From: Ramlibacter tataouinensis TTB310
GTDB lineage: Bacteria; Pseudomonadota; Gammaproteobacteria; Burkholderiales; Burkholderiaceae_C
Length of the DNA stretch: 64,000 nucleotides
Assembly: GCF_000215705.1 (NCBI RefSeq)
Contig: NC_015677.1
Coordinates: forward strand, 496,001-560,000
Direction: 5' to 3'
Positions 26,371 to 36,464 of the stretch are shown piece after piece. Both the position numbers and the translations under genes were made by a program. Under the pieces are notes generated by a model, which worked only from the letters and a program-made list of their open reading frames with translations, did not search any database and was not told the DNA's origin. Numbering within the stretch: the first letter of the stretch is position 1; each line of letters starts with the position of its first letter.

Positions 26371-28646
26371 TCAGGCCGTCTCGGCGGTGGACCGGGACAG
26401 GGCGTCCAGCAGCGGGGGCTCGTCCGTGCAGCCCAGCGTGCGGGCCGGTTCGGCCAGGGTCTGCGACGAGGCCAGCGCCGACAGGTAGCGCTCCAGGCCG
26501 CTTTCCAGGGCGGGCATGAGCTGGCCGCGTTCGCTGGCCAGCGGTGCGTAGCGCGGCCGCGGCGCGACCTGTCCCAGCTCGGCGCCCGGGCAGGGCTGGA
26601 CCAGGCCGGTGGGCAGTCCCGCGGCCTGCGCCGCCAGCTGCGCGAAGCCGGCCCAGCTCACGGCGCCGCGGTTGGCCAGGTGCCAGATGCCGCGCTCGCC
26701 GTCGATCAGCAGGTCCAGCGAGGCCTGCACCAGGTCGGGCACGTAGGTGGGCGAGACGAACTGGTCCGACGCCGCACGCCAGGGCTCGCCGCGCTGCAGC
26801 GCCTCCAGCGCCAGCGTCACGAAGTTGTGCCGGTCCCAGGGGCCGAAGAAGGCAGCGGTGCGGATCACCAGCGCGGCCGGGTCCTGGACCAGCATGCGGC
26901 GCTCGGCCTCCAGCTTGCTGCGGCCGTAGGCGTTGAGCGGCGCCGGCACATCGGACTCGACGTAGGCCGAACCCTTGCGCCCATCGAACACCAGGTCGCT
27001 GGAAAAGCCCATGTGGCGCACGCCGCGCCGGGCGCAGGCGGCCGCCAGCACGGCGGGGCCGTGCACGTTGTCGCGCCAGTGGCGCGGCTCGTGCTCGGCA
27101 TCGTCGACCCGCACGAAGCCGGCGGTGTTCACCACCGCCCAGGGCTGCCAGCGCTCCAGCGCCGCCTCCACCGAGGCGGGATCGCCGATGTCCATCTCGG
27201 CGCGCGACAGCAGCCGGTAGGGCAGGCCGCGCAGCTCGCACAGGCGCGCATAGGCGCGGCCCAGCGTGCCGGTGGCGCCGGTGATCAGCAGCGGCCGGCC
27301 CGTGACCGGCAGGGCCTGCAGCTCGCCATGGCAGGGATAGGCCAGGCGCAGCTCGCGCTGCCACCAGCCGGGGCCGGCCAGCACCGGGCTGTCGGGCGCC
27401 TGGCCGGCGGCCAGCTGGCGCGCCAGGCGGGCCAGGGCCGTGGGCCGCGGCGTCGCGGGCGTGCCGTCGGCCGCGGGGCCGGCGCTCACGTCCCACAGGC
27501 CGGGCTCGTAGTGGCCGGCGTCGCGCGTGACCAGGCTGTCCCAGTCGTAGGTGCCGAAGGCGGCCCAGACGGTGACGGCGCGCAGGTCCAGGCCCTCTTC
27601 ACGCAGCGCCTGGGCGCAGGCCCAGGTCTGGTGCAGCCAGCGCAGCTGCTCCTCGCGGCTGCAGCCCAGGTGCACCTCGGTGACGGCCATGGGCAGGCGG
27701 TAGCGCTCCCAGGCCTCGCGCAGCCTGGCGCGAAAGCCGCCCAGGTGGGCGCCGTGGATGCGCAGGGTCTCGACATCGACGTAGCGGTCGCGGCCGTTGC
27801 CGCCATGCAGGGCCTCGGGGTAGCGCTCCAGCCGGTCGTCCAGGAAGCGCTCGCTGGTCACGTAGGCGTTGATGCCCAGCAGGTCGGGCGGGCAGGGCGC
27901 CTGCACCAGCGCCAGCAGCTCCTCCTCGCTGGCGCCGTTACGCACCAGGTAGCCCCACAGCGGATGGCCGCGGTCCACCTTGCCGCACAGCAGGTCGAAG
28001 CTCAGCCAGCGGCGCACGTTCTCGAAGTCCGCCTGGTACTGCAGCCGCGGCGAGTTGCAGGTGGTGAAGCCCAGGTCGTCGGTCTGCACCAGCTGGGCGC
28101 GCGGGTTGACCTCGCGCACCGCGCGCATCGCGGCCACCGTGCCCTGGATCTCGCCGAGCAGCGCGCGCACGAATGCGGCGTCATCGCGGCCATGCGGGTA
28201 CCAGTGGCCGTACAGCCCGGCGAAGCGCGCCGTGGTCAGCGGCTCGTTCACCGGCGTCCAGGCGTCGACCTGCGGGTAGCGCTGCGCCACGGCGCAGGCA
28301 TAGGCGGCCAGCAGCCTGGGGAAATCCGGGTCCAGCAGGTGCGTGTGGCGCGGCCCGCTGCCATGGTGCAGCAGGCCGACGATGGGGGCGACGCCCAGGT
28401 CGGCCATGCGGGCCATGCGCTGGTCGGCCCAGCGCCAGTCGGCATCCTCCAGCGCGCCGGGCGCCGTGCGTTCCCACAGCAGGGGAAAGCGGATGCGCCG
28501 CACGCCCAGGCCGGCCAGCCGGTCCAGGTCGTCCAGCCGGTGGGCGAAGCCGTTGCGCTCGATCTGGTCGAAGAAGCGGTCGCCGACGCGGTTGACGGTG
28601 CACTCCGGCCCCGCCCACAGCTGCAGCGGTGTCGTCCTGCGGCCCG

Positions 28647-28650
<4 letters not shown>
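26371..28650 (-). CDS. Fusion: GH1 glycosidase-like domain + RmlD-like sugar-nucleotide reductase
   Basis: A 759-residue two-domain protein. Residues about 8-410 resemble glycoside hydrolase family 1: Glu136 in TPVNEPLTT is the expected acid/base and Glu325 in AVTEVHLG the expected nucleophile. Residues about 454-740 are an RmlD-type extended SDR, with LLITGATGTLGRAYARL for NAD(P), FSSDLVFDG, and Tyr575/Lys579 in AYGRSKLEAE. The family reduces dTDP-4-keto-6-deoxysugars. The ATG overlaps the stop of the mutase gene by 4 bp. No rmlA, rmlB or rmlC is visible, so a rhamnose role is only a family guess. It may make or trim an envelope sugar linked to galactofuranose. Confidence 0.85.
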
Positions 28651-29852
<1,202 letters not shown>

Positions 29853-30056
29853 CTGCGTGCTCCTTGATGTCGCAAAACGTCGCGTTCATGCGGCCGGCAC
29901 GCCAGGCCGCGGTTGCCCACGTCAGCAAAGGGCAAACGCTGTGCCTGGCATCAGCAGAAGAGGCAGGCTTGCGACTCCCAGGCCGCGCGAGCGGCTCCCT
30001 CCGAATCCGTGGGTGTTCGCCGGAGCCCTGCCAGCCAAAGTGCTGGCGGCCCCGTC
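29853..30056. promoter_or_regulatory. Gap between the redoxin gene and glf
   Basis: These 204 bp contain the glf promoter and the 3' end of the redoxin transcript. GCCAGC/GCTGGC (30030-30047) is a 6-bp stem with a six-base loop just past the redoxin stop, without a T-run. No small gene is supported. Confidence 0.35.
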
Positions 30057-30662
30057 TCAGCTCTTATATTTGACCGAGCAGCCGTAGGGCCGTGTCGTCG
30101 AAACGCTGAGGGGCTTGCCGGACAAGGCCTCACCCAGGCCCTGGCGCACGTAGTTGGTCGCGCGCGGGATGTCCTGGGCATTGGCCGAGGGGATGCTGTC
30201 GATGCCGCCCGCGTAGACCAGCCGTCCCTGCGGGTCGACGATGTACAGGTGCGGCGTGGTGCGCGCGCCGTAAGACTTGCCCACGGTGCCTTCCTCGTCC
30301 ATCAGCACGGCGGTCGGCGCGGCCTTGCGCTCCTGCTTCCAGGCCATGAGCTTGGCCGGCTCCAGCCAGTCGCCGCTGTCCCGGGCCGTCGAGTTGACCG
30401 ACAGCCAGACCACGCCCTGGTCGGTGGCGGCCTTCTGCGTGGCCGGCATGTTGCCGCTGTTGTAGTGCTTCTGGACGAAGGGGCAGCCGGGGTTGGTCCA
30501 CTCCAGCACCACGTGCTTGCCGCGGAAATCGCTGAGCCTGACGGTCTTGCCGGCGGCATCCTTGAGCGTGAACTCGGGCGCGGGCTGGCCCACGGTGGCG
30601 GCGGCCTGGGCGGTGGCGGCCAGGGCGGTGAGGGAGGCGGCGATCAGGGTACGGCGCAGCAT
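30057..30662 (-). CDS. Exported single-cysteine redoxin (AhpC/TSA-like)
   Basis: A 201-residue exported thioredoxin-fold protein. The signal peptide is MLRRTLIAASLTALAATAQA. The redoxin core runs APEFTLKDAAGKTVRLSDFRGKHVVLEW, then Cys60 in TNPGCPF, where thioredoxins would have CxxC. A second cysteine is near the C-terminus in PYGCSVKY. This pattern fits a peroxiredoxin-like periplasmic protein reduced by a partner. The gene starts 15 bp after the DsbD-like transporter gene, which would be that partner. A comparable ScsB-peroxiredoxin pair has been described in Caulobacter; the same role here is inferred. Confidence 0.85.
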   Translation of the reverse strand: MLRRTLIAASLTALAATAQAAATVGQPAPEFTLKDAAGKTVRLSDFRGKHVVLEWTNPGCPFVQKHYNSGNMPATQKAATDQGVVWLSVNSTARDSGDWLEPAKLMAWKQERKAAPTAVLMDEEGTVGKSYGARTTPHLYIVDPQGRLVYAGGIDSIPSANAQDIPRATNYVRQGLGEALSGKPLSVSTTRPYGCSVKYKS

Positions 30663-30677
30663 GGGCAGGCTCCTTGT

Positions 30678-32822
30678 TTACAGGTTGGCGATCACGGAAC
30701 GGACTTCCTCCACCCCCAGCACCTCGGACAGCACCACCGGCGGGCTGCCCTTCTTGTAGACCACGTACACCGGCACGCCGCTGCGGCCCAGCCTGGCCAG
30801 CGCGGCGGTGATGGCCGCATCGCGCCGGGTCCAGTCGGCACGCAGCAGCGCGACGTTCTTGGCGCTGAAGTCGGCCAGCACGTCCTCGCGCGCCAGCGTG
30901 GTCTTCTTGTTGTACTGGCAGGTCACGCACCAGGCGGCGGTGAAGTCCACGAACACCGGCTGGCCGGCGGCCAGCAGCTCGTCCACCCGCGCGGGCGACC
31001 AGGGCTGCCAGCGCTCGCCGGCGGCGCCCGCCACGGCACCCGCCGCCGGCGCGGCCTGGATGACATTCGGGCCGGCGGCCCAGGCCAGCAGGGCGAAGGC
31101 GGCCAGCGAGACGGCGGCCAGCGCCGTCCGTGCGCGGCCGCGCAGGCCCAGCGTCCACACGATGAAGCTCAACGCCACCAGCAGCCCCAGCAGCGCACCG
31201 GCCCCGTCGATGCCGCTCTGCTGGCCCAGCACCCACACCAGCCAGGCCACGGTGGCGAACATGGGAAAGGCCATCAGCCGGCGGAAGGTGTCCATCCACG
31301 GACCCGGCCGCGGCAGCCGCCGCGCCAGCGCCGGCAGCCAGCTGGCCGCCAGGTAGGGCAGGGCCATGCCCACGCCCAGCGCGGCAAAGACGGCCAGGGC
31401 CTGCGCCGGCGGCAGCGCCACCGCCAGGCCCAGCGAGGCGCCCATGAAGGGCGCGGTGCAGGGCGAGGCGATGGCCACCGCCAGCACGCCCGACAGGAAG
31501 GCATCGCCGGCAGGATGCCGGCTCTGCAGCGTCGCCAGGCGCGAGGGCAGGAAGCTGCCGAACTCGAACACGCCCGCCAAGTTCAGGCCGATCAGCGTGA
31601 ACAACGCCGCCAAGGCCGCCACAACGGCCGGCGACTGCAGCTGGAAGCCCCAGCCCAGCTGCTCGCCGGCCGCGCGCAGCGCCAGCATTGCCGCGCCCAG
31701 CGCCAGGAAGGACAGCACCACGCCGGCGGTGTAGGCCAGCCCGCCGAGCCGGCGCTGTTCGCCGCCATGCTGGGCGAAGCCCACCACCTTGATGGCCAGC
31801 ACCGGGAACACGCAAGGCATGAGGTTGAGGATCAGCCCGCCGAGCAGGGCACCCAGCAGCGCCGCTCCCAGGGTGAGCGAGGACGCGGGCGTCGGCGCCG
31901 CGGCGGACAAGGCGGCGTTGTCGCGCAGCGCGGCCTGCAGGGCGGGCGGGACGGCCGCGGGCGCCGCCGTGGCCGGCCAGCGGTCCTGCACCTGGACCTC
32001 GGCGCGCCAGCCCTGGCCCCCGTGCGCGAGCACCACGGGCATGGCCGCGGGGCTCTGGCTGCGCTGGGGCGACAGCGGCACGGCCGCGGTCCAGGTGGCA
32101 CCCTGCCATGCCTGGGTCCAGGCGCCGGCGGTCTGGATCACCTCGCCGGTTTCGGGGAAGAACTCCAGCTGGCGGCCCTGCAGCGCCGCCGGCAGCCCGG
32201 CCACCGCGAAGCGCAGCGTGTCACCGTCGATCCGCACCGTGCTGCCGGCCGGCAGCGGCTGCGGCTGCGCCTCGAAGCTGGCCTGGAACGCCGCGCCGTG
32301 CAGCGCCGTGGTGCTGTTCAGCGGCAGCTGCAGCGCGAACTCGCCGTCCTCGGGGATGCACTCCTTCTTGCACACCAGCCAGCTGGCCTTGAGCCGGATG
32401 TCCAGCGCGCTGGCCAGCGGGCCCGGCTTGAAATCGGGCGCGATGGCCAGCGGCACCGGCAGCAGCACCGTGCCCTCGTAGCCGTAGTTCGCCAGGTTGC
32501 CCAGGGGGATCTTGCGCGGGACCGGCCAGGCGATGTCGCCGGCCAGCACGCCCGCAGGCAGTGTCCATTCCAGCTGGGTGGGCAGGCCCGAATCGCCGGA
32601 GTTCTTCCAGTAGGTGTGCCACTCGGGCTGGTGGGCCAGCTGCAGGCCCACCCACACGGTCTTGCCGGGGCCCACCCCGTCCGGCGCATGGGCCATCAGC
32701 TCGGCCCGCACGCGCTCGGTGGTCACCGTGGCGCGGGGGCTGTTCTGGGCCCAGGCCTGCGCCAGCAACGCACAGCCTGCTACCAGAAGCAGAGCGAAGA
32801 GAAAGCGGTGTGAAATCCTCAC
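30678..32822 (-). CDS. DsbD/ScsB-type thiol:disulfide electron transporter
   Basis: A 714-residue inner-membrane protein. The signal peptide (FLFALLLVAGCALLAQAWA) leads into a periplasmic domain with CKKEC (near residue 158). About eight membrane spans follow; the first holds LMPCVFPVLAIK and a later one CTAPFMG, the two membrane cysteines. The periplasmic thioredoxin domain has Cys632-Val-Thr-Cys635. The long N-terminal domain is closer to ScsB than to classic DsbD. It carries electrons from cytoplasmic thioredoxin to periplasmic proteins, probably the redoxin encoded 15 bp downstream. GTG 32822 overlaps the stop of the AlaX-like gene by 4 bp. Confidence 0.9.
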   Translation of the reverse strand: MRISHRFLFALLLVAGCALLAQAWAQNSPRATVTTERVRAELMAHAPDGVGPGKTVWVGLQLAHQPEWHTYWKNSGDSGLPTQLEWTLPAGVLAGDIAWPVPRKIPLGNLANYGYEGTVLLPVPLAIAPDFKPGPLASALDIRLKASWLVCKKECIPEDGEFALQLPLNSTTALHGAAFQASFEAQPQPLPAGSTVRIDGDTLRFAVAGLPAALQGRQLEFFPETGEVIQTAGAWTQAWQGATWTAAVPLSPQRSQSPAAMPVVLAHGGQGWRAEVQVQDRWPATAAPAAVPPALQAALRDNAALSAAAPTPASSLTLGAALLGALLGGLILNLMPCVFPVLAIKVVGFAQHGGEQRRLGGLAYTAGVVLSFLALGAAMLALRAAGEQLGWGFQLQSPAVVAALAALFTLIGLNLAGVFEFGSFLPSRLATLQSRHPAGDAFLSGVLAVAIASPCTAPFMGASLGLAVALPPAQALAVFAALGVGMALPYLAASWLPALARRLPRPGPWMDTFRRLMAFPMFATVAWLVWVLGQQSGIDGAGALLGLLVALSFIVWTLGLRGRARTALAAVSLAAFALLAWAAGPNVIQAAPAAGAVAGAAGERWQPWSPARVDELLAAGQPVFVDFTAAWCVTCQYNKKTTLAREDVLADFSAKNVALLRADWTRRDAAITAALARLGRSGVPVYVVYKKGSPPVVLSEVLGVEEVRSVIANL

Positions 32823-33586
32823 GGGTGTCGGAGCGCGACCGTGGCGCCAAGTTCCGCAAAGCCCAGCACCACCCGCCGGGTGCTTGCCGACTTCTTCTCG
32901 ATCCTGGTGACCACGACGCTGCCGATCTCGGCCGTGTTGGCCACGTGGGTGCCGCCGCAGGGCTGGAAATCGATGGCGTCACCGATGCGGATGGTGCGTA
33001 TGCGGCCCGTGCCGCGCGGCGGCTGCACCGACATGCTCTTGACCAGCGCCGGGTTGGCGTCCAGTTCCTGGTCCGTGATCGCGCCCACCACCACCGGGTG
33101 GGCCGCGGCGACCAGCCGCGCGATGCCCTCGGTGAGCGCTTCCTTGTCCAGCGGATCCGTCATGTGGAAGTCCAGCCGCGCGTACTCGGGGGTGATGGAG
33201 CAGCCGTTGACCGGCTGCGGCACCAGGTGGCACAGCAGGTGGGTGGTGGTATGGAAGCGCATCAGCCGGTGCCTGCGATCCCAGGCGATGCGCGCCGTCA
33301 CCGCATCGCCCGGCTTCAGCCCGGCCAGCGCCTGCGCCTGGCCGGCCGCGGGCAGGTGGCAGATCTCGTCCGTCGGCTCGCCCTGGGCGTTCCTGCCCTT
33401 GCGGGTGTCGGCGACGGCGATCTCGCGGCCGTCGGCCAGCACCAGCACGCCGCTGTCGCCGGCCTGGCCGCCGCCTTGCGGGTAGAACACGGTACGGTCC
33501 AGCACGATGCCGGCCTCGCCCAGGGCCACCACGGCGGCGGTGCACTCGCGCAGGTAGCCATCCTCACGGAACAGGTCTTGGGTCAT
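32819..33586 (-). CDS. Alanyl-tRNA editing protein (AlaX type)
   Basis: A 255-residue free-standing editing domain related to AlaRS. The zinc ligands are intact: His112 and His116 in HTTTHLLCH, Cys210 and His214 in CGGTHV. The N-terminal [15 protein letters not shown] is the AlaX-type glycine-rich segment. It deacylates Ser- or Gly-tRNA(Ala). ATG 33586 is the first start before the family sequence; the open frame above it is antisense to the next gene. Its stop overlaps the transporter start, giving an operon of editing protein, ScsB-like transporter and redoxin. No functional link between them is obvious. Confidence 0.92.
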   Translation of the reverse strand: MTQDLFREDGYLRECTAAVVALGEAGIVLDRTVFYPQGGGQAGDSGVLVLADGREIAVADTRKGRNAQGEPTDEICHLPAAGQAQALAGLKPGDAVTARIAWDRRHRLMRFHTTTHLLCHLVPQPVNGCSITPEYARLDFHMTDPLDKEALTEGIARLVAAAHPVVVGAITDQELDANPALVKSMSVQPPRGTGRIRTIRIGDAIDFQPCGGTHVANTAEIGSVVVTRIEKKSASTRRVVLGFAELGATVALRHP

Positions 33587-33644
33587 GCCCCGATTCTGGC
33601 GGTTCTGGCCTACAGTCCGCCACACCCGACCCGAGACTGCCCGC

Positions 33645-34958
33645 ATGGAATCACGACGCCCCTCCTCCCTGGCCTTTGCCGTCGCCAGCGCGCTGCTGGC
33701 GGGCTGCGGCGACATCTCGCGGCTGCCCGAGGGCGCGGCCGTCGGTCCCACGCCGCAGCTGCCGGCGCCAACCACCCGCCTGATCCCCACGGTGAACGTG
33801 GCGCCGGCCCAGGGCTGGCCGGGCGGCGGCCAGCCGGTCGCGGCCGCGGGCTGGCGGGTGACGGCGCTGGTGCGCGGCCTGGCGCACCCGCGCTGGCTGC
33901 ACGTGCTGCCCAACGGCGACGTGCTGGTGGCCGAGAGCAACAAGCCCGCGCCGCCGCCCGGCCAGGAGCCGCGCGGCTTCAAGGCCTGGGCCGCCCGGCT
34001 GGTGATGAAGCGCGCCGGCGCCGGCGTGCCCAGCGCCGACCGCATCAGCCTGCTGCGCGACGCCGATGGCGACGGCGTGGCCGAAACGCGCACGGTGTTC
34101 CTGGACGGCCTGCACTCGCCCTTCGGCATGGCGCTGGTGGGCAGCCAGCTCTACATCGCCAATGCCGATGCCGTGGTGCGGGTGCCTTACACGCCCGGCG
34201 ACACGCGCGCCGGCGCCGCGCCGGTGAAGGTCGCCGACCTGCCCGCGGGCCTGAACCACCACTGGACCAAGAACATCCTGGCCAGCCGCGACGGCCGCAC
34301 GCTGTACGCCACCGTCGGCTCCAACAGCAACGTCGGCGAGAACGGCCTGGCCGCGGAGGAGGGCCGCGCCGCCATCTGGGCGATCGACCTCGCCAGCGGC
34401 AACAAGCGGCTGTTCGCCACCGGCCTGCGCAACCCCAACGGCCTGGCCTGGGAGCCGCGGACCGGCGCCTTGTGGGCCGTGGTCAACGAGCGCGACGAGC
34501 TGGGCAGCGACCTGGTGCCCGACTACCTGACATCGGTGCGCGAGGGCGGCTTCTACGGCTGGCCCTGGTTCTACTGGGGCAGTCGGGCCGATGCCCGCGC
34601 GCCCGGCAGCGCGCCGCAGCAGCCCGTGCTCACGCCCGACTACGCGCTGGGCAACCACGTGGCGCCGCTGGGCCTGGCGTTCAGCGACGGCCGCCTGCCC
34701 GCGCCCTTCGACAGCGGCGCCTTCGTCGGCAACCACGGTTCCTGGAACCGGCGGCCGCTGTCGGGCTACAACGTGGTCTTCGTGCCGTTCGCGCAGGGGC
34801 GCCCCTCCGGCGCGCCGCGCGACTTCCTCACCGGGTTCCTGAGCCCGCAGGGCGACGCCTGGGGGCGGCCGGTGGGCGTGGCGCTCGACGGCAGGGGCGG
34901 CGTGCTGGTGGCCGACGACGTGGGCAACACGGTCTGGCGCGTGGCCCCGGCGCGCTGA
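33645..34958 (+). CDS. PQQ-type sorbosone/glucose dehydrogenase-like lipoprotein
   Basis: A 437-residue beta-propeller protein. The N-terminus ends in the lipobox LLAGC (Cys21), so it should be a lipoprotein. The body matches the L-sorbosone dehydrogenase group: [61 protein letters not shown] and GNHGSWNR. Such proteins are predicted to oxidise sugars or aldehydes with PQQ, but many lack a proven cofactor. ATG 33645 lies 29 bp after a TACAGT -10-like sequence. It is divergent from the AlaX operon with a 58-bp gap. Confidence 0.87.
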   Translation: MESRRPSSLAFAVASALLAGCGDISRLPEGAAVGPTPQLPAPTTRLIPTVNVAPAQGWPGGGQPVAAAGWRVTALVRGLAHPRWLHVLPNGDVLVAESNKPAPPPGQEPRGFKAWAARLVMKRAGAGVPSADRISLLRDADGDGVAETRTVFLDGLHSPFGMALVGSQLYIANADAVVRVPYTPGDTRAGAAPVKVADLPAGLNHHWTKNILASRDGRTLYATVGSNSNVGENGLAAEEGRAAIWAIDLASGNKRLFATGLRNPNGLAWEPRTGALWAVVNERDELGSDLVPDYLTSVREGGFYGWPWFYWGSRADARAPGSAPQQPVLTPDYALGNHVAPLGLAFSDGRLPAPFDSGAFVGNHGSWNRRPLSGYNVVFVPFAQGRPSGAPRDFLTGFLSPQGDAWGRPVGVALDGRGGVLVADDVGNTVWRVAPAR

Positions 34959-35075
34959 TCGCGGTTCAGCCGTGTAACGGACGACACCTCTTCTTACATT
35001 GCGTACGCAAGCCGGCATCAGGTTCCTACACTGCAAAACACAGCAGCACCTCGTTACGTGCTGCATGGAGGTGCC
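34959..35075 (+). promoter_or_regulatory. Promoter and leader of the esterase-like gene
   Basis: A perfect 12-bp palindrome TTGCGTACGCAA (34999-35010) lies upstream of a TACACT -10-like sequence (35027-35032). GCAGCAC/GTGCTGC (35043-35064) forms a 7-bp stem ending just before the GGAGGT ribosome-binding site, so it could affect initiation. No matching regulator is encoded next door. Confidence 0.45.
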
Positions 35076-36197
35076 ATGAGAACAGTGCAAGCATTGCAAT
35101 GCGCGGCGGCCATGATGGCCGGCGCGCTGTGGGTGTCGGCCGCGAGCGCCGCGCCGGGGGACGGGCCGTCTGCGCGGACGGCGACCACCATCGCGCAAAG
35201 CGGCAGCGGCGCCGCGGCGCAGCCCAAGGCCGCCGCGAAGGCCAAGCCCGCTGCGGCAGCCTCCAAGGACGGCGCCAGCAAGGCCGCCGTCCGGCCTGCC
35301 TCCAAACCCAAGGCGGCCCCGCGGACCGCCGCCAAGCCGCGCGCGCCGGTCAAGCGCCCGACGGCCAGGACCGCCGCGCCGGCAGCCGCCGCCCTGGCGG
35401 CCAAGGCCGCGCCGGCCTGGAGCGATACCGAGAGCCGCCTCACGCGGCCCGGCGACCATCCCTTCACCATCGCCCACGGCGGCCTGGCGCGCAGCTACCG
35501 CGTGAACCTGCCTGCCGGCTACCACCCGGCGACGCCGGCGCCGCTGCTGGTGCTGCTGCAGGGTGCCTCGCGCGAATCCGCCCGCGACATCCAGGACCTG
35601 GCGCGGCAGGCACAGGCCCAGGGCTTCATCACCGTGTTCCCGCAGGGCGCCGCGCGCGGCCTGGACGGCAAGGCCCTGGTCAAGGCGGCCTGGAACGCGG
35701 ACCGCGAACCGGCGGCCGACGACGTGGGCTTCGTCATGCAGGCGGTGGCCAACGTGTTCCGGCAGGCCAGCATCGACCGCGAGCGCATCTACGCGGCCGG
35801 CCTGGGCGAGGCGGCCGCCATGGCCTGGCGGCTGGCCTGCGACAAGCCCGACATCTTTACCGCGGTGGTGGGCATCGGCGCGGCGCAGCCTGCCGGGCCG
35901 TGCTCGCCCAGCCTCCCCGTCTCCGTGCTGCATTTCCAGGCGGGCGACCCCTTGCCCGGCGCCGCTCCCGGCACGCGGGATCCCGCCGCGCAGTGGGCCC
36001 AGCTGAACGGATGCAGCGCCGCCCCGCGCCGCATCCTGGACATCGGCGCGGACTACTGCGAAAGCTATGGCTGGTGCCGCGGCCAGGCCGAGGTCCAGCG
36101 TTGCGTGGCCGGCAGCGATGGCGAGTCCCCGGCCAAGGGCGGCGCCCTGACCATCTCGGCCACGGACCGGATGTGGGACTTCCTCGGGCGGCGCTGA
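35076..36197 (+). CDS. Exported PHB-depolymerase/esterase-fold protein lacking the catalytic serine
   Basis: A 373-residue protein with a signal peptide (AAAMMAGALWVSAASA), a low-complexity Ala/Lys/Pro linker (about residues 30-115), and a domain like the LpqC/PHB-depolymerase esterases: YRVNLPAGYHP, PLLVLLQGASRES and DDVGFVMQAVANVFRQASID. At the nucleophile position the usual GxSxG reads GLGEA, with Gly244 in place of serine. The late His-Trp-Pro segment is also missing. The fold is conserved but the triad is not, so it is probably not a classical esterase. It may bind a cell-wall or storage polymer, a role the basic linker would suit. ATG 35076 has GGAGGT upstream. Confidence 0.8.
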   Translation: MRTVQALQCAAAMMAGALWVSAASAAPGDGPSARTATTIAQSGSGAAAQPKAAAKAKPAAAASKDGASKAAVRPASKPKAAPRTAAKPRAPVKRPTARTAAPAAAALAAKAAPAWSDTESRLTRPGDHPFTIAHGGLARSYRVNLPAGYHPATPAPLLVLLQGASRESARDIQDLARQAQAQGFITVFPQGAARGLDGKALVKAAWNADREPAADDVGFVMQAVANVFRQASIDRERIYAAGLGEAAAMAWRLACDKPDIFTAVVGIGAAQPAGPCSPSLPVSVLHFQAGDPLPGAAPGTRDPAAQWAQLNGCSAAPRRILDIGADYCESYGWCRGQAEVQRCVAGSDGESPAKGGALTISATDRMWDFLGRR

Positions 36198-36208
36198 ACG
36201 AGCGGCCG

Positions 36209-36391
36209 CTAGCAGAGCTTGGGCCGGCCGTCGCGCTCGTACTGCACCGTCACGCCGCTGGGGAACTGCAGGTAGCGCACGCCTTCCACGCAGGCCACCG
36301 AGTAGCCCGTGAGGTTGGCCGTGACCTTGCGGTCGAACCAGCCGCAGCCGGCCAGTGCCATGGCCAGCACCATCACCACCAACTTGTTCAT
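36209..36391 (-). CDS. Small lipoprotein
   Basis: A complete 60-residue lipoprotein precursor. The N-terminus MNKLVVMVLAMALAGC has a lipobox LAGC (Cys16). The mature part is about 44 residues with GWFDRKV, VACVEGV and QFPSGVTVQYERDG, plus two further cysteines (Cys34 and the last residue) that could form a disulfide. The clean lipobox and compact fold-like sequence argue that it is a real gene. Its function is unknown. It converges on the esterase-like gene with an 11-bp gap and lies 73 bp before the ftsH stop. Confidence 0.75.
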   Translation of the reverse strand: MNKLVVMVLAMALAGCGWFDRKVTANLTGYSVACVEGVRYLQFPSGVTVQYERDGRPKLC

Positions 36392-36464
36392 CGCCGCCTC
36401 GCTGTGTTGCCGTCGTTGCCGCCGTTCTAAGGCAAGTGCGGCCGCCGCGGCGTAGGCCGGACCC

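Noticed and set aside
30030..30047. Strong terminator after the redoxin gene.
   Set aside because: Only a 6-bp stem with no T-run. It is mentioned within the gap entry but not called a terminator.
35076..36197. Calling the esterase-like gene a pseudogene.
   Set aside because: The frame is intact, with a good ribosome-binding site and signal peptide. Loss of catalytic residues alone is better read as altered function.
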